This document shows, in pieces, positions 8,520 to 23,076 of a DNA stretch of 35,573 bases (position 1 is its first letter; each line of letters starts with the position of its first letter). Under the pieces are notes generated by a model. The model was not told where the DNA came from. It did not search any database and was given only the letters and a program-made list of their open reading frames with translations. A program made the translations under genes and the position numbers. The DNA comes from Burkholderiales bacterium (lineage in GTDB: Bacteria; Pseudomonadota; Gammaproteobacteria; Burkholderiales; Burkholderiaceae_E): contig QEVN01000006.1 of NCBI GenBank assembly GCA_003576795.1, positions 1 to 35,573 of the forward strand. The letters are read 5' to 3'.

Positions 8520-9326
8520 ATGAGCGAATCGATCCTTACCGTCAGCAACATCGAGGTGATCTACAACCGGGTCATCCTCGTCCTGAAGGGCGTCTCGCTG
8601 CAGGTGCCCGCGGGCCGCATCGTCGCGCTGCTCGGTGCGAACGGCGCCGGCAAGACGACCACTCTGCGCGCGATCAGCAATCTTCTCGCGAGCGAGCGCG
8701 GCGAGGTCACCAAGGGCGGCATCGAGCTGCGCGGCGAGCGCGTCGAGTCGCTGAATCCCTCCGAGCTGGTGCGCCGCGGCGTCGTCCAGGTGATGGAAGG
8801 CCGGCGCTGCTTCGCGCACCTGACGATCGAGGAGAACCTGCTCACCGGCGCCTACACGCGCACCGACGGCAAGGCGGCGATCGCCGAGACGCTCGAGAAG
8901 ATCTACTCGTACTTTCCGCGCCTGAAGGTGCGGCGCCGCTCGCAGGCGGCGTACACCTCCGGCGGCGAGCAGCAGATGTGCGCGATCGGCCGCGCACTGA
9001 TGTCCAAGCCGGCGATGGTGCTGCTCGACGAACCCTCGATGGGGCTCGCCCCGCAGATCGTCGAGGAGGTCTTCGATATCGTCCGCACCCTGAACGCGCG
9101 CGAGAACGTCGCCTTCCTGCTGGCCGAGCAGAACGCGAACGTCGCGCTGCGGCATGCCGACCACGGATACGTGCTCGAGAACGGACGCATCGTGCTCGAG
9201 GGCGCGGCCCCCGCGCTGCTGGCGAACGACGACGTCAAGGAGTTCTACCTCGGCGCCGCCGAGGGAAGCCGCCGCAGCTTCCGCGACGTCAAGAGCTACC
9301 GGCGCCGCAAGCGCTGGCTATCCTGA
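8520..9326 (+). CDS. livF: Branched-chain-type ABC transporter ATP-binding protein, LivF-like
   Basis: A 268-residue ABC ATPase, the second ATPase of the importer. Walker A is GANGAGKT at 39-46, the signature is TSGGEQQ at 146-152, and Walker B is VLLDEP at 167-172 followed by SMGLAP, typical of LivF. Ordinary LivF ends soon after the EFYLG motif; here about 22 more residues form a basic tail ending YRRRKRWLS. It is the last gene of the operon, and its final 9 nt overlap the end of the convergent NUDIX gene, so no terminator fits between them. Confidence 0.93.
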   Translation: MSESILTVSNIEVIYNRVILVLKGVSLQVPAGRIVALLGANGAGKTTTLRAISNLLASERGEVTKGGIELRGERVESLNPSELVRRGVVQVMEGRRCFAHLTIEENLLTGAYTRTDGKAAIAETLEKIYSYFPRLKVRRRSQAAYTSGGEQQMCAIGRALMSKPAMVLLDEPSMGLAPQIVEEVFDIVRTLNARENVAFLLAEQNANVALRHADHGYVLENGRIVLEGAAPALLANDDVKEFYLGAAEGSRRSFRDVKSYRRRKRWLS

Positions 9327-9899
9327 AGCCGGCTCCCGCTCGAACTCCGGCCAGGGCCACGCCCCCGAGAACATCCGCTCGAGCCAGAACGTGGCGATCT
9401 GCGTCTTCACGTCGGTGAGCCGCCCGGCGCGCAGCTCGTCGACCAGCCAGCCGAAGGGAACGATCTCGATCTCGAGGAACTCGTCCTCGTCGGGGCTGTG
9501 CTCGGTGCGCTCGAGGTCGCGGCACAGGAAGAGGTCCATCACCTCGGTGGCGAAGCCGATCGCCGGGTGCAGCCGGGTGAGGAAGGCCCATTCGCGCGCG
9601 CGGTAGCCGGTTTCCTCGACGAGTTCGCGCTTCGCCGTCTGCAGCGCGGTTTCGCCGGGGTCGATCTTGCCCGCCGGCATCTCGATCATCGTCAGGCCGA
9701 CCGGGTAGCGGTACTGGCGTTCGACGAGGACGTGCTCGTCGGGAAAGATCGGGATCATCGTCGCCGCGCCCGGATGCACGATGAACTCGCGCGCGCTCTC
9801 GTGACCGTTGGGCAGGCAGACGCGATCGCGGCGCATCTGCAGGAAGCTGCCGTCGTAGACGACCTGCGATTCGATCGTGGTTTCGCGCAGGTCTTTCAT
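9318..9899 (-). CDS. NUDIX hydrolase, ADP-ribose pyrophosphatase-like
   Basis: A 193-residue NUDIX protein. The NUDIX box (G-x5-E-x7-REUxEExGU) is complete: G77, E83, then RELVEETGY at 91-99. The surrounding layout resembles the ADP-ribose pyrophosphatase (NudF) group, which splits ADP-ribose to AMP and ribose 5-phosphate; a different nucleoside diphosphate substrate is possible. The ATG at 9899 lies 8 nt after the nuoN stop on the same strand, so it is probably the last gene of the nuo operon. A link to NAD(H) breakdown products is attractive but inferred. Its 3' end overlaps livF by 9 nt. Confidence 0.88.
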   Translation of the reverse strand: MKDLRETTIESQVVYDGSFLQMRRDRVCLPNGHESAREFIVHPGAATMIPIFPDEHVLVERQYRYPVGLTMIEMPAGKIDPGETALQTAKRELVEETGYRAREWAFLTRLHPAIGFATEVMDLFLCRDLERTEHSPDEDEFLEIEIVPFGWLVDELRAGRLTDVKTQIATFWLERMFSGAWPWPEFEREPASG

Positions 9900-9907
9900 G
9901 CCGCTTC

Positions 9908-11383
<1,476 letters not shown>

Positions 11384-11393
11384 CGCGCGGACT

Positions 11394-12875
11394 TCACTGG
11401 AGCTTCGAGTGGGAAACGTGCTGCAGCAGCGCCTGCACCGACGCGTCCATCATGTCGGTGACCGGCTTCGGATAGACGCCCAGGCCGAGCACGAGCAGCG
11501 CCATGGCGAACAGCATCCAGAATTCGCGAAGGCCGACGTCCTTCATCCGTGCGACCTGCTCGTTGCCGACGGCGCCGAACATCACGCGCTTGTACATCCA
11601 CAGCGAATACGAGGCGGCCGTGATCAGCGCCGTGGCCGCGGCCACGCCGATCCACAGGTTCGCGCCCACCGACGACAGGATGACGAAGAACTCGCCGACG
11701 AAGGCCGAGGTGCCGGGCAGCCCCGCATTGGCCATCGAGAACAGCAGGAAGAGCGCGGCGAACTTCGGCATCACGTTGACCACGCCGCCGTAGTCGGCGA
11801 TGCGGCGCGTGTGCAGCCGGTCGTAGAGCACGCCGATGCACATGAACATCGCGCCCGAGACGAAGCCGTGCGAGAGCATCTGCACGAGCGCGCCCTGCAT
11901 GCCCAGCGGGTCGAACAGGAAGAAGCCGAGGATGACGAAGCCCATGTGCGCCACCGACGAGTAGGCGACGAGCTTCTTCATGTCGGCCTGCACGATCGCG
12001 ACCAGCCCGATGTAGACGATGGCGATCAGCGCCAGCGCGATCATCAGGCCGGCCAGCTCGTGGCTCGCGTCGGGCGCGATCGGCAGCGAGAAGCGCACGA
12101 AGCCGTAGGCGCCGAGCTTGAGCATCACCGCGGCCAGCACCACCGAACCGCCGGTGGGCGCCTCGACGTGCGCATCGGGCAACCACGTGTGCACCGGCCA
12201 CATCGGCACCTTGACCGCGAAGGCGGCGAGGAAGGCGACGAACACGAGGATCTGCTCGTTCAACGACAGCGGCAGCGCGTGCCAGTCGAGGATCGCGAAC
12301 GACCCCGACTTCATGTACAGCCAGACGAGCGCGACCAGCGTGAGCAGCGACCCGGCCAGCGTGTACAGGAAGAACTTGAACGCCGCGTAGATGCGGTTCG
12401 GCCCGCCCCACAGCCCGATGATCACGTACATCGGGATCAGCGTGGCCTCGAAGAACACGTAGAACAGCAGCCCGTCGAGCGCGCTGAAGACGCCGATCAT
12501 CAGCCCCGAGAGGATGAGGATCGCCGCCATGAACTGCGCGATCTTCTTCTCGATCGACTCCCAGCTCGCCACGACCGTGAACAGCGTGATGATCGCCGTG
12601 AGCAGCACGAACCACACCGACAGGCCGTCCACGCCGAGATGGTAGGTGGCGCCGAGCACCGGGATCCACGGCGCCTGCTCGACGAACTGCATGGCCGCGG
12701 TGCCGCGGTCGAAGTCGGTGAACAGCGGCAGCGTCACCGCCAGGCCGAGCAGCGCGCCCACCAGCGCGAGGCTGCGCAACACCCACGGACTGCGCCCGCT
12801 GCCGAGCAGCAGCAGGATCACTCCGAAGACGATGGGAATCCAGATCGCGGCGCTGAGGGTCGGGAAGGAGCTCAT
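11394..12875 (-). CDS. nuoM: NADH-quinone oxidoreductase subunit M
   Basis: A 493-residue antiporter-like complex I membrane subunit. It has about 14 hydrophobic segments. Recognisable blocks are [17 protein letters not shown] near the N terminus, [18 protein letters not shown] (with the conserved Glu), [20 protein letters not shown] and [16 protein letters not shown]. The start at 12875 gives the usual MSSFPTLS-like N terminus; the frame is open further upstream but that part is a shadow of nuoL. It follows nuoL by 26 nt. Confidence 0.97.
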   Translation of the reverse strand: MSSFPTLSAAIWIPIVFGVILLLLGSGRSPWVLRSLALVGALLGLAVTLPLFTDFDRGTAAMQFVEQAPWIPVLGATYHLGVDGLSVWFVLLTAIITLFTVVASWESIEKKIAQFMAAILILSGLMIGVFSALDGLLFYVFFEATLIPMYVIIGLWGGPNRIYAAFKFFLYTLAGSLLTLVALVWLYMKSGSFAILDWHALPLSLNEQILVFVAFLAAFAVKVPMWPVHTWLPDAHVEAPTGGSVVLAAVMLKLGAYGFVRFSLPIAPDASHELAGLMIALALIAIVYIGLVAIVQADMKKLVAYSSVAHMGFVILGFFLFDPLGMQGALVQMLSHGFVSGAMFMCIGVLYDRLHTRRIADYGGVVNVMPKFAALFLLFSMANAGLPGTSAFVGEFFVILSSVGANLWIGVAAATALITAASYSLWMYKRVMFGAVGNEQVARMKDVGLREFWMLFAMALLVLGLGVYPKPVTDMMDASVQALLQHVSHSKLQ

Positions 12876-12901
12876 GTACGGGGTTTGATTCTTCGCGTTC
12901 T

Positions 12902-14941
<2,040 letters not shown>

Positions 14942-14981
14942 GGAGGGCGAAATCGCTTCTTGTTCGGGGCGCGGCGCGCCG

Positions 14982-15290
14982 TCAGCCTTTCAGCGCGTCG
15001 AGGTCCTTCACGTCGATCGACTCGATCGTGCGGAACAGCACGACGAGGATCGCCAGGCCGATCGCCGCCTCGGCGGCGGCGACGGTCATGATGAAGAACA
15101 CGAAGACCTGTCCGGCGGCGTCGCCGAGGAAATGCGAGAACGCGATGAAGTTCAGGTTCACCGCGAGCAGCATCAGCTCGATCGCCATCAGCACGATGAT
15201 GACGTTGCGCCGGTTCAGGAAGATGCCGGTGATGCTGATCGCGAACAGGATCGCGCCGAGCACCAGGTAGTGGGCGAGCGTGAGGGTCAT
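14982..15290 (-). CDS. nuoK: NADH-quinone oxidoreductase subunit K
   Basis: A 102-residue complex I membrane subunit with three hydrophobic spans, the usual length for NuoK. The block [19 protein letters not shown] carries the first conserved membrane glutamate, and the third span holds [11 protein letters not shown] with the second. The ATG at 15290 overlaps the nuoJ stop (ATGA, 4 nt). Confidence 0.97.
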   Translation of the reverse strand: MTLTLAHYLVLGAILFAISITGIFLNRRNVIIVLMAIELMLLAVNLNFIAFSHFLGDAAGQVFVFFIMTVAAAEAAIGLAILVVLFRTIESIDVKDLDALKG

Positions 15291-15898
15291 GAGGGCTCCG
15301 CGTCGCGCGGCCGGGCGGGAATCTGCACGATGCGCAGGCGGTCGGCCGCGCGCGTGCGCACGGCCACCGCGGCGTTGCTGTAGCGCGCGTCCTTGCGCCG
15401 GCGCAGCGTGAGGCCGATGGCGGCCACCATCGCCAGCAGCAGCACCACCGCGGCGGTCTCGAAGGCGAACACGTAGTCGGTGTACAGCAGCTTGCCGAGC
15501 GCCTTGGTGTTGCTGTAGTCGGCCGGCAGCGCGGGGACGTTGCTCTGCGGGTCGTTGAAGGCCGTCATCAGCACCAGCGCCAGCTCGATCACCATCACGA
15601 TGCCCACGAACAGCGCCACCGGCAGGTTGCGCCAGAAGCCGTGCCGCACGCGATCGAGATTGATGTCGAGCATCATCACGACGAACAGGAACAGCACCAT
15701 CACCGCGCCCACGTAGACGAGCACCAGCGCGATCGCGAGGAACTCGGCGCGCAGCAGCAGCCAGATGCAGGCCACCGACGCGAAGGTGAGCACGAGGAAC
15801 AGCACCGAATGCACCGGGTTGCGCGCGGTGATCACGCGCACCGCCGAGAAGACGGTGATCGCGGCGAACAGGTAGAAGAGCAGCGTCTGGGCGGTCAT
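15287..15898 (-). CDS. nuoJ: NADH-quinone oxidoreductase subunit J
   Basis: A 203-residue complex I membrane subunit with five hydrophobic spans. The third span contains [18 protein letters not shown], the NuoJ/ND6 hallmark with the pi-bulge region. A basic C-terminal tail follows the last span. It starts 2 nt after the nuoI stop and overlaps nuoK by 4 nt. Confidence 0.97.
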   Translation of the reverse strand: MTAQTLLFYLFAAITVFSAVRVITARNPVHSVLFLVLTFASVACIWLLLRAEFLAIALVLVYVGAVMVLFLFVVMMLDINLDRVRHGFWRNLPVALFVGIVMVIELALVLMTAFNDPQSNVPALPADYSNTKALGKLLYTDYVFAFETAAVVLLLAMVAAIGLTLRRRKDARYSNAAVAVRTRAADRLRIVQIPARPRDAEPS

Positions 15899-15900
15899 GG

Positions 15901-16389
15901 TCAGCGGTATCGCGCATCGGCCGCGCGGTCGGCGGCGATCTCCTGCTCGTAGCGGTCGCCGACCGCGAGCAGCATCTCCTTGGTGAAGTACAGGTCGCCG
16001 CGCTTCTCGCCGTGGTATTCGAGGAGGTTGGTCTCGACGATCGAGTCCACCGGGCAGCTCTCCTCGCAGAAGCCGCAGAAGATGCACTTGGTGAGGTCGA
16101 TGTCGTAGCGCGTGGTGCGCCGCGTGCCGTCGTCGCGCTCGGCCGATTCGATGGTGATGGCCAGCGCCGGGCACACCGCCTCGCACAGCTTGCACGCGAT
16201 GCAGCGCTCCTCGCCGTTCGGATAGCGGCGCAGCGCGTGCAGCCCGCGGAAGCGCGGCGACTTCGGCGTCTTCTCCTCCGGATACTGGATGGTGATCTTG
16301 CGCGCGAACAGGTACTTGCCGGTGAGCCGCAGCCCATCGAGCATTTCGCGAAGCATGAAACTGGAGAGGAAATCCTTTACGGCAGCCAT
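15901..16389 (-). CDS. nuoI: NADH-quinone oxidoreductase subunit I
   Basis: A 162-residue complex I peripheral-arm subunit carrying two [4Fe-4S] clusters (N6a and N6b). Both ferredoxin motifs are complete: C63, C66, C69, C73 ([12 protein letters not shown]) and C102, C105, C108, C112 ([12 protein letters not shown]). The N-terminal amphipathic part precedes [12 protein letters not shown]. It starts 20 nt after the nuoH stop. Confidence 0.98.
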   Translation of the reverse strand: MAAVKDFLSSFMLREMLDGLRLTGKYLFARKITIQYPEEKTPKSPRFRGLHALRRYPNGEERCIACKLCEAVCPALAITIESAERDDGTRRTTRYDIDLTKCIFCGFCEESCPVDSIVETNLLEYHGEKRGDLYFTKEMLLAVGDRYEQEIAADRAADARYR

Positions 16390-16409
16390 TTCGTGTCGAC
16401 TCCTGCCGG

Positions 16410-17483
16410 TCAGTCCCAGATGTTCCAGGGCGTCTGCATCCAGACGGCGATGACGACCAGCCAGAACAGCGTGACCGGAATGAAGATCTTCCAGCCGAGT
16501 CGCATGATCTGGTCGTAGCGGTAGCGCGGGAAGGTCGCGCGGAACCAGATGTACAGCGAAACGACGAAGAATGTCTTGATCCCGAGCCATATCCAGCCCG
16601 GAATCCAGTTGAAGACGGCCGAATCGATCGGCGGCAGCCATCCGCCGAGGAACAGGATCGACGCCACCGCCGACAGCAGGATCATGTTGGCGTATTCGGC
16701 GAGGAAGAAGATCGCGAAGCCCATGCCCGAGTACTCGACCATGTGCCCGGCGACGATCTCCGACTCTCCTTCGACCACGTCGAAGGGATGGCGGTTCGTT
16801 TCGGCCACCGACGAGACGACATAGACGACGAAGATCGGCAGCAGCGGCAGCCAGTTCCACGACAGGAAGTTGATGCCGTGGTCGGCGAACCAGCCGCGGT
16901 CCTGGCCCAGCACGATGTCGCTCAGGTTCAGGCTGCCCGAGACCATCAGCACGACGACCAGCGCGAAGCCGATGCCCAGTTCGTACGACAGCATCTGCGC
17001 CGAGGCGCGCATCGCGCCGAGGAAGGCGTACTTCGAGTTCGACGCCCAGCCGGCGATGATGATCCCGTAGACCTCGACCGAGGTGATCGCCAGCAGCAGC
17101 AGCAGGCCGGCGTTGACGTTGGCCAGCGCGAGTTCCGGCCCGAAGGGAATGACGACCCAGGCGGCCATCGCGGGCATGATCGTCATCACCGGGCCGAGGA
17201 TGTACAGGCCGGTGCTCGCCTGGCTGGGGAGGATGACCTCCTTGAAGATCAGCTTGAACGCGTCGGCGATCGGCTGCAGCAGGCCGCCCGGGCCCACGCG
17301 GTTCGGCCCCAGCCGCAGGTGCATGAAGCCGATCAGCTTGCGCTCCCACAGCGTGAGGTAGGCGACGCAGCCGAGCAGCGGCACCACCAGCAGGATGATC
17401 TTCACCAGGTTCCAGACGACGGGCCATGCGCCGCCCAGCGTGCCTTCGCCCCAGGTGGTCAAGCCGTTCAGCAGGTTGTCCAT
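16410..17483 (-). CDS. nuoH: NADH-quinone oxidoreductase subunit H
   Basis: A 357-residue complex I membrane subunit that joins the two arms and forms part of the quinone pocket. It has about eight spans. Hallmarks: [20 protein letters not shown] near residues 45-64 and the quinone-site loop [16 protein letters not shown] followed by GHMVEYSGM. It starts 17 nt after the nuoG stop. The ATG at 17483 gives a normal MDNLL N terminus. Confidence 0.98.
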   Translation of the reverse strand: MDNLLNGLTTWGEGTLGGAWPVVWNLVKIILLVVPLLGCVAYLTLWERKLIGFMHLRLGPNRVGPGGLLQPIADAFKLIFKEVILPSQASTGLYILGPVMTIMPAMAAWVVIPFGPELALANVNAGLLLLLAITSVEVYGIIIAGWASNSKYAFLGAMRASAQMLSYELGIGFALVVVLMVSGSLNLSDIVLGQDRGWFADHGINFLSWNWLPLLPIFVVYVVSSVAETNRHPFDVVEGESEIVAGHMVEYSGMGFAIFFLAEYANMILLSAVASILFLGGWLPPIDSAVFNWIPGWIWLGIKTFFVVSLYIWFRATFPRYRYDQIMRLGWKIFIPVTLFWLVVIAVWMQTPWNIWD

Positions 17484-17500
17484 CGCGATTTTCGGGTTGC

Positions 17501-19840
17501 TCAGTGCGAACGGCCGGGAACGAAGCGCTCGACGTGGATCGGCCCGAAGCTTTCGGGCAGCGACGCGGTTTCGGGCACGCCTGCGGGCACGCGAACGACG
17601 CCGTCGGCCAGCGCGTCGTCGACGGCCAGTTCGAGCACCGCCTCGCCCGAACGCTCGCCGCGCGTCTGGCGCACCAGCACCTGCTCGCCTGCCTGCAGGC
17701 CGAGCCGCGCGGCGGTGGCCGCATTCATGCGCGCGCGCGGCGCGAGCAGCGCGTCGTTGGTCAGCTGCAGGCTGGGCGCCCGGCGCACGATCGGATCGAC
17801 CGCGTAGATCGGCACCTCGGCCAGGCGCTCGAGCGCGCCGTTGCCGGATTGCGCTGCGGCGGCCGGCTGCGGCGCCGCGCGCAGCGCGTTGTCCAGTTTC
17901 GACACCCAGTCGCCGGCGAGCGCGTCGTTGCGCACCTGCTCGGGGCTGTCGATGTCGAAGCCGTCGACCTCGAGCAGGTTGCCGAGCACGCGCAGCACCT
18001 TCCACGCCGGCCGCGAATCGGCCAGCGGCGGAACGACGCCGTTGAACGACTGCGCGCGACCCTCGGCGTTCACGAAGGTGCCCGAGGTTTCGGTGAACGG
18101 CGTGATCGGCAGCAGGCAGTCGGCCAGCTCCATCAGCTCGCGCGAGCGATACGCGGTGAGCGCGACGACCGACTCGGCCTTCGACAGGGCATCGAGCGCG
18201 ATGCCCGGACGCGCGACGTCGAGCGCGGGCTCGACGTTCAACAGCAGGTACAGGCTGCGCGGCTGCTCGAACATCTGCGCGGCGTTCAGCCCGCCGTTGC
18301 GCGGCACCGCGTCGGCAACGTAGCCGCCGATCGCGTTGGCCGAATCGCCGATCACGCCGAAGCGCGCCGACACCGCCTCGGCGATCTCGCGCGCCAGTGC
18401 GACGAGTTGCGCGGCCTGCGGGTGATGCAGCGCTTCGTTGCCGACCAGCACCGCGCGCTTCTCGCCGCTGCGCAGCGACGCCGCCACGGCGCGCGCGGCG
18501 TCCGTTGCGCCCGCGTCGTCGCGCAGCGCCGCGAGCACCTCGCCCAACGCCTGCGCCCAGCGCGACGGCGCGACGACGAGGCGGCTGGCGAGCGGCATCA
18601 GCAGGTCGTCATCGGCCGCGTGCACGATCGACACCTGCGCGCCGGCCTTGGCCGCCTTGCGCACGCGCGCCGCGAACAGCGGATGGTCCTTGCGCAGCGT
18701 GGAGCCGACGAGCAGCAGGCGGTCGAGCGACTCGACCTCGGCCACCGGCATGCCGAGCCACGGAATGCCTTCGCGCAGCGCATCGGCGGAGAAATCGACC
18801 TGGCGCGTGCGGAAATCGACGTTCTCGCTGCCCAGCCCGCGCACCAGGCGCGCGAGCAGGTGCAGTTCCTCCACCGTGCCCTGCCCCGAGCCCAGCGCGC
18901 CGATCGCCTGCGCGCCGCGCTCGCTGCGCACCGTGCGGATCGCGTGCGACGCGTAGTCGAGCGCGGTGGCCCAGTCGGTGACGCGCCACTCGCCGTCCTG
19001 GCGGATCATCGGCGCCTCGAGCCGCTCTTCGCCGGCGAGCGCCTGGTAGGAGAAGCGGTCGCGGTCGGACAGCCAGCACTCGTTGACCGCCTCGTTCTCC
19101 AGCGGCAGCACGCGCATCACGCGGTTGCCGCGCACCTGCACGATGAGGTTCGAGCCGAGCGAATCGTGCGGCGACACCGACTTGCGCCGCGCCAGTTCCC
19201 AGTTGCGCGCGGTGAAGCGGAAAGGCTTGCTCAGCAGCGCGCCCACCGGGCAGACGTCGATCATGTTGCCCGACAGCTCGGAGTCCACCGCGCGGCCGAC
19301 GAAGGACAGGATCTCGGAATGCTCGCCGCGATTGGCCATCCCGAGTTCCTGCACGCCGCCGATCTCGATGCCGAAGCGCACGCAGCGCGTGCAGTGGATG
19401 CAGCGCTGCATCTCGCGCGCGGAGATCAGCGGCCCCATCGGCTTGGGCGTGACGACGCGCTTGCGCTCCTTGAACTGCGAGGCCGAGTAACCGTAGCCGA
19501 CCGACAGGTCCTGCAGCTGGCACTCGCCGCCCTTGTCGCACACCGGACAGTCGAGCGGATGGTTGATCAGCAGGAACTCCATCACGCCCTTCTGCGCGCG
19601 CAGCGCCATCTCGGAGCGCGTGAGCACCTTCATCCCGTTCGTGACGGGCGTGGCGCAGGCGGGCAGCGGCTTGGGCGCCTTCTCGACCTCGACCAGGCAC
19701 ATCCGGCAGTTGGCCGCGATGGAGAGCTTCTTGTGGTAGCAGAAATGCGGGATGTAGATGTCCAGCTCATTGGCCGCATGCATCACCATGCTGCCCTCGG
19801 GCACCTCGACCTCGCGGCCGTCGATCTCCAGCTTGACCAT
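17501..19840 (-). CDS. nuoG: NADH-quinone oxidoreductase subunit G
   Basis: A 779-residue complex I subunit carrying the iron-sulfur chain in its N-terminal 200 residues. N1b ligands: C34, C45, C48, C62. His-ligated N5: H94, C98, C101, C107. N4: C147, C150, C153, C197. The Cys set of the extra N7 cluster, expected in the 220-260 area in E. coli and Thermus, is absent, so this NuoG is of the N7-free type. The rest is a molybdopterin-oxidoreductase-like domain that has lost its cofactor. It starts 32 nt after the nuoF stop. Confidence 0.98.
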   Translation of the reverse strand: MVKLEIDGREVEVPEGSMVMHAANELDIYIPHFCYHKKLSIAANCRMCLVEVEKAPKPLPACATPVTNGMKVLTRSEMALRAQKGVMEFLLINHPLDCPVCDKGGECQLQDLSVGYGYSASQFKERKRVVTPKPMGPLISAREMQRCIHCTRCVRFGIEIGGVQELGMANRGEHSEILSFVGRAVDSELSGNMIDVCPVGALLSKPFRFTARNWELARRKSVSPHDSLGSNLIVQVRGNRVMRVLPLENEAVNECWLSDRDRFSYQALAGEERLEAPMIRQDGEWRVTDWATALDYASHAIRTVRSERGAQAIGALGSGQGTVEELHLLARLVRGLGSENVDFRTRQVDFSADALREGIPWLGMPVAEVESLDRLLLVGSTLRKDHPLFAARVRKAAKAGAQVSIVHAADDDLLMPLASRLVVAPSRWAQALGEVLAALRDDAGATDAARAVAASLRSGEKRAVLVGNEALHHPQAAQLVALAREIAEAVSARFGVIGDSANAIGGYVADAVPRNGGLNAAQMFEQPRSLYLLLNVEPALDVARPGIALDALSKAESVVALTAYRSRELMELADCLLPITPFTETSGTFVNAEGRAQSFNGVVPPLADSRPAWKVLRVLGNLLEVDGFDIDSPEQVRNDALAGDWVSKLDNALRAAPQPAAAAQSGNGALERLAEVPIYAVDPIVRRAPSLQLTNDALLAPRARMNAATAARLGLQAGEQVLVRQTRGERSGEAVLELAVDDALADGVVRVPAGVPETASLPESFGPIHVERFVPGRSH

Positions 19841-19872
19841 CTCGATTCCGGTTCGTTGCGCCGCTTCGCGTC

Positions 19873-21210
19873 TCAGACGTACGTCGGCACGAGACAGGTC
19901 TTGTGCTCGACGTGATGCGCGAACTCGTCGCGGTAGTGCTTCAGGAAGGCGCGCACCGGCATCGCCGCGGCGTCGCCCAGCGCGCAGATCGTGCGACCCT
20001 GGATGTTGTAGGCAATGCGGTCCAGCTCGTCGAGGTCGTCCATCGTGCCTTCGCCGTGCTCGATGCGATGCACGATGCGCCACAGCCAGCCCGTGCCTTC
20101 GCGGCACGGCGTGCACTGCCCGCACGACTCCTCGAAATAGAAATACGACAGGCGCAGCAGCGACTTCACCGCGCAGCGCGTCTCGTCCATCACGATGACG
20201 GCGCCCGAGCCCAGCATCGACCCGGCCTTGACGATCGAGTCGTAGTCCATGTCGGTGGCCATCATCACGTCGCCCGGCAGCACGGGCATCGACGAGCCGC
20301 CGGGGATGACCATCTTCAGCTTGCGTCCGCCGCGCATCCCGCCGGCCAGCTCGAGCAGCTTCGCGAAGGGCGTGCCGAGCGGAACCTCGTAGTTGCCCGG
20401 GTGCTCGACGTCGCCGGACATCGAGAAGATCTTCGTGCCGCCGTTGTTCGGGCGCCCGACCTCGAGGTACTTCTGCCCGCCGTTGCGGATGATCCACGGC
20501 ACCGCGGCGAGCGTTTCCGTGTTGTTGATCGTGGTGGGCTTGCCGTACAGGCCGTGACTCGCGGGAAACGGCGGCTTGAAGCGCGGCCAGCCCTTCTTGC
20601 CCTCGAGCGATTCGAGCATCGCGGTTTCCTCGCCGCAGATGTACGCGCCGTAGCCGTGGAACGCGTGCAGCTCGAAGGAGAAATCGCTGCCGAGAATGCG
20701 CTGGCCGATGTAGCCGGCCGCGCGCGCTTCCTCGAGCGCTTCCTCGAAGCGCTCGTAGGTTTCCCAGATCTCGCCGTGGATGTAGTTGTAGCCCGCGGCG
20801 ATGCCCATCGCGTAGGCCGCGATCGCCATCCCCTCGATGACGATGTGCGGGTTGTAGCGAAGGATGTCGCGGTCCTTGAAGGTGCCCGGCTCGCCTTCGT
20901 CGGAGTTGCACACCAGGTATTTGGGCCCGGGGTGCTGGCGCGGCATGAAGCTCCACTTCAGCCCGGTGGGGAAGCCCGCGCCGCCGCGGCCGCGCAGCCC
21001 CGAGGCCTTCAGCTCGGCGATGACCTGGTCGGGCGTGATGCCCTCGGAGAGGATCCTGCGCAGCGCCTGGTAGCCGTCGCGCGCCTCGTAGTCCTTCAGG
21101 TGCCAGCCGTCGGGCGACGAAAGCCCCGCATAGATCTGCGGCTGGATGTGCCGGCCGTGAAAGCAGGTGGACTGCGCGCGCGTGTCGATCAGCAGATCCT
21201 TAGCGCCCAT
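19873..21210 (-). CDS. nuoF: NADH-quinone oxidoreductase subunit F
   Basis: A 445-residue complex I subunit that oxidises NADH through FMN. The glycine-rich nucleotide motif [10 protein letters not shown] is at 74-83, [13 protein letters not shown] at 102-114, and the N3 [4Fe-4S] ligands are C363, C366, C369 (CGQCTPC) and C409. The start at 21210 lies inside the 3' end of nuoE (11-nt overlap), so the two are translationally coupled. Confidence 0.98.
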   Translation of the reverse strand: MGAKDLLIDTRAQSTCFHGRHIQPQIYAGLSSPDGWHLKDYEARDGYQALRRILSEGITPDQVIAELKASGLRGRGGAGFPTGLKWSFMPRQHPGPKYLVCNSDEGEPGTFKDRDILRYNPHIVIEGMAIAAYAMGIAAGYNYIHGEIWETYERFEEALEEARAAGYIGQRILGSDFSFELHAFHGYGAYICGEETAMLESLEGKKGWPRFKPPFPASHGLYGKPTTINNTETLAAVPWIIRNGGQKYLEVGRPNNGGTKIFSMSGDVEHPGNYEVPLGTPFAKLLELAGGMRGGRKLKMVIPGGSSMPVLPGDVMMATDMDYDSIVKAGSMLGSGAVIVMDETRCAVKSLLRLSYFYFEESCGQCTPCREGTGWLWRIVHRIEHGEGTMDDLDELDRIAYNIQGRTICALGDAAAMPVRAFLKHYRDEFAHHVEHKTCLVPTYV

Positions 21211-21790
21211 GGCCGTCTCCGTTCGGCGCGCGCGGCGCGCTGCCCTGCTGCCCGCCCTGCGGGCCGGCCTTGGCCTCCTGCGCCGCCTGCGCGCGCAGCT
21301 CGTCGAGCAGCGCATCGAGCTGCGCGTTGCCCATGAAGCTGCACATCCGCTTGTTGTTCACCAGCAGCACCGGCGCGTCGCCGCAGGAGCCCAGGCACTC
21401 GCTCTCCATCAGCGTGAACAGGCCGTCGGCCGTGGTCTGGCCGTAGTCGATGCCCAGCCGTTCCTTCAGGTACTCGCCGGCCTTGGCGCCGTCGTGCAGC
21501 GCGCACGGCAGGTTCGTGCAGACCGACAGCTTGTACTTGCCGACCGGCTTCGTGTTGAAGAGGGTGTAGAAGCTCGCCACCTCGTAGACCGCCACGTTCG
21601 GCAGGCCGAGATAGCTCGCGACGTCTTCGATCACTTCCTGCGAGACCCAGCCGTACTCGTCCTGCGCGAGCGCGAGCGCGGCGATCACCGCCGAACGCTT
21701 GCGCTCGGGCGGGTACTTCTTCAGCTCGCGATCGATGCGCGCGTAGGCCTGGTCGCTGAGCAGTCGTCGGGCGTGGGGTACGGCGTTCAT
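21200..21790 (-). CDS. nuoE: NADH-quinone oxidoreductase subunit E
   Basis: A 196-residue thioredoxin-like complex I subunit with the [2Fe-2S] cluster N1a. Ligands are C91, C96, C132 and C136 (CTNLPC and CLGSC). The last roughly 30 residues are a Gln/Gly/Ala-rich tail beyond the conserved fold and overlap the start of nuoF. It lies 32 nt after the nuoD stop. Confidence 0.97.
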   Translation of the reverse strand: MNAVPHARRLLSDQAYARIDRELKKYPPERKRSAVIAALALAQDEYGWVSQEVIEDVASYLGLPNVAVYEVASFYTLFNTKPVGKYKLSVCTNLPCALHDGAKAGEYLKERLGIDYGQTTADGLFTLMESECLGSCGDAPVLLVNNKRMCSFMGNAQLDALLDELRAQAAQEAKAGPQGGQQGSAPRAPNGDGHGR

Positions 21791-21822
21791 GGTCTGGATG
21801 GCGGGTGGGTCGTGCGGCGGGG

Positions 21823-23076
21823 TCAGCGGTCGATCTCGCCGAACACGATGTCGAGCGTGCCCATCATCGTGGTCACGTCGCTGAGCATGTGGCCGCGCAC
21901 CATCTCGTCCATCGCCGCCAGGTGCGCGAAGCCGGCCGCGCGGATCTTCATCCGGTACGGCTTGTTCGCGCCGTCGGAGATCAGGTAGATGCCGAACTCG
22001 CCCTTCGGATGCTCGACGGCGGCGTAGACCTCGCCGGCGGGCACGTGCATGCCCTCCGAAAAGAGCTTGAAATGGTGGATCAGCTCTTCCATGCCGGTCT
22101 TCATTCCCACGCGCGGCGGCGGAGCGACCTTGTGGTTGTCGACGATCACCGGGCCCGGGTTGTTGCGCAGCCACTCGATGCACTGCTTGATGATGCGGTT
22201 GCTCTCGCGCATCTCCTGCACGCGCACGAGATAGCGGTCGTAGCAGTCGCCGTTGGTGCCCACCGGGATGTCGAAGTCGACGAGGTCGTAGACCTCGTAG
22301 GGCTGCATCTTGCGAAGATCCCACGCCACGCCCGAGCCGCGCAGCATCGGACCGGTGAAGCCGAGCGCCTTGGCGCGATCGGCATCGACCACGCCCACGC
22401 CGACCAGCCGCTGCTTCCAGATGCGGTTCTCGGTGAGCAGCGTCTCGTATTCGTCGACGTAGCGGGGGAAGCGGTTGGTGAAGGCCTCGATGAAATCGAG
22501 CACCGAGCCTTCGCGGTCGCGGTTCAGTTCGCGCACCGCGGCATCGCCGCGGAACTTCGTTGCGCGATATTTCGGCATCGTGTCGGGCAGGTCGCGGTAG
22601 ACGCCGCCGGGCCGGTAGTACGCCGCATGCATGCGCGCGCCCGACACCGCCTCGTAGACGTCCATCAGGTCTTCGCGCTCGCGAAACGCGTAGAGGAACA
22701 CCGCCATCGCGCCGACGTCCAGGCCGTGCGCGCCGATCCACAGCAGGTGGTTCAGGATGCGGGTGATCTCGTCGAACATCACGCGGATGAACTGCGCGCG
22801 CAGCGGCACCTCGATGCCGAGCAGCCGCTCGACCGCCATCACGTACGCGTGCTCGTTCGACATCATCGACACGTAGTCGAGCCGATCCATGTACGGAACG
22901 TTCTGCAGGTACGTGCGCGTCTCGGCGAGCTTCTCGGTGGCCCGGTGCAGCAGCCCGATGTGCGGGTCGGCCCGCTGCACGATCTCGCCGTCCAGCTCGA
23001 GCACCAGCCGCAGCACGCCGTGCGCGGCGGGGTGCTGGGGCCCGAAGTTGAGGGTGTAGTTCTTGATGTCAGCCAC
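21823..23076 (-). CDS. nuoD: NADH-quinone oxidoreductase subunit D
   Basis: A 417-residue complex I subunit related to the large subunit of [NiFe] hydrogenases; it lines the quinone-binding cavity. Hallmarks: [14 protein letters not shown] at the N terminus (with the quinone-site His), [19 protein letters not shown], and the C-terminal DIVFGEIDR. The start codon is GTG at 23074-23076. It overlaps the nuoC stop by 8 nt, and a purine-rich AGGGG lies 7 nt before it. Confidence 0.97.
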   Translation of the reverse strand: MADIKNYTLNFGPQHPAAHGVLRLVLELDGEIVQRADPHIGLLHRATEKLAETRTYLQNVPYMDRLDYVSMMSNEHAYVMAVERLLGIEVPLRAQFIRVMFDEITRILNHLLWIGAHGLDVGAMAVFLYAFREREDLMDVYEAVSGARMHAAYYRPGGVYRDLPDTMPKYRATKFRGDAAVRELNRDREGSVLDFIEAFTNRFPRYVDEYETLLTENRIWKQRLVGVGVVDADRAKALGFTGPMLRGSGVAWDLRKMQPYEVYDLVDFDIPVGTNGDCYDRYLVRVQEMRESNRIIKQCIEWLRNNPGPVIVDNHKVAPPPRVGMKTGMEELIHHFKLFSEGMHVPAGEVYAAVEHPKGEFGIYLISDGANKPYRMKIRAAGFAHLAAMDEMVRGHMLSDVTTMMGTLDIVFGEIDR

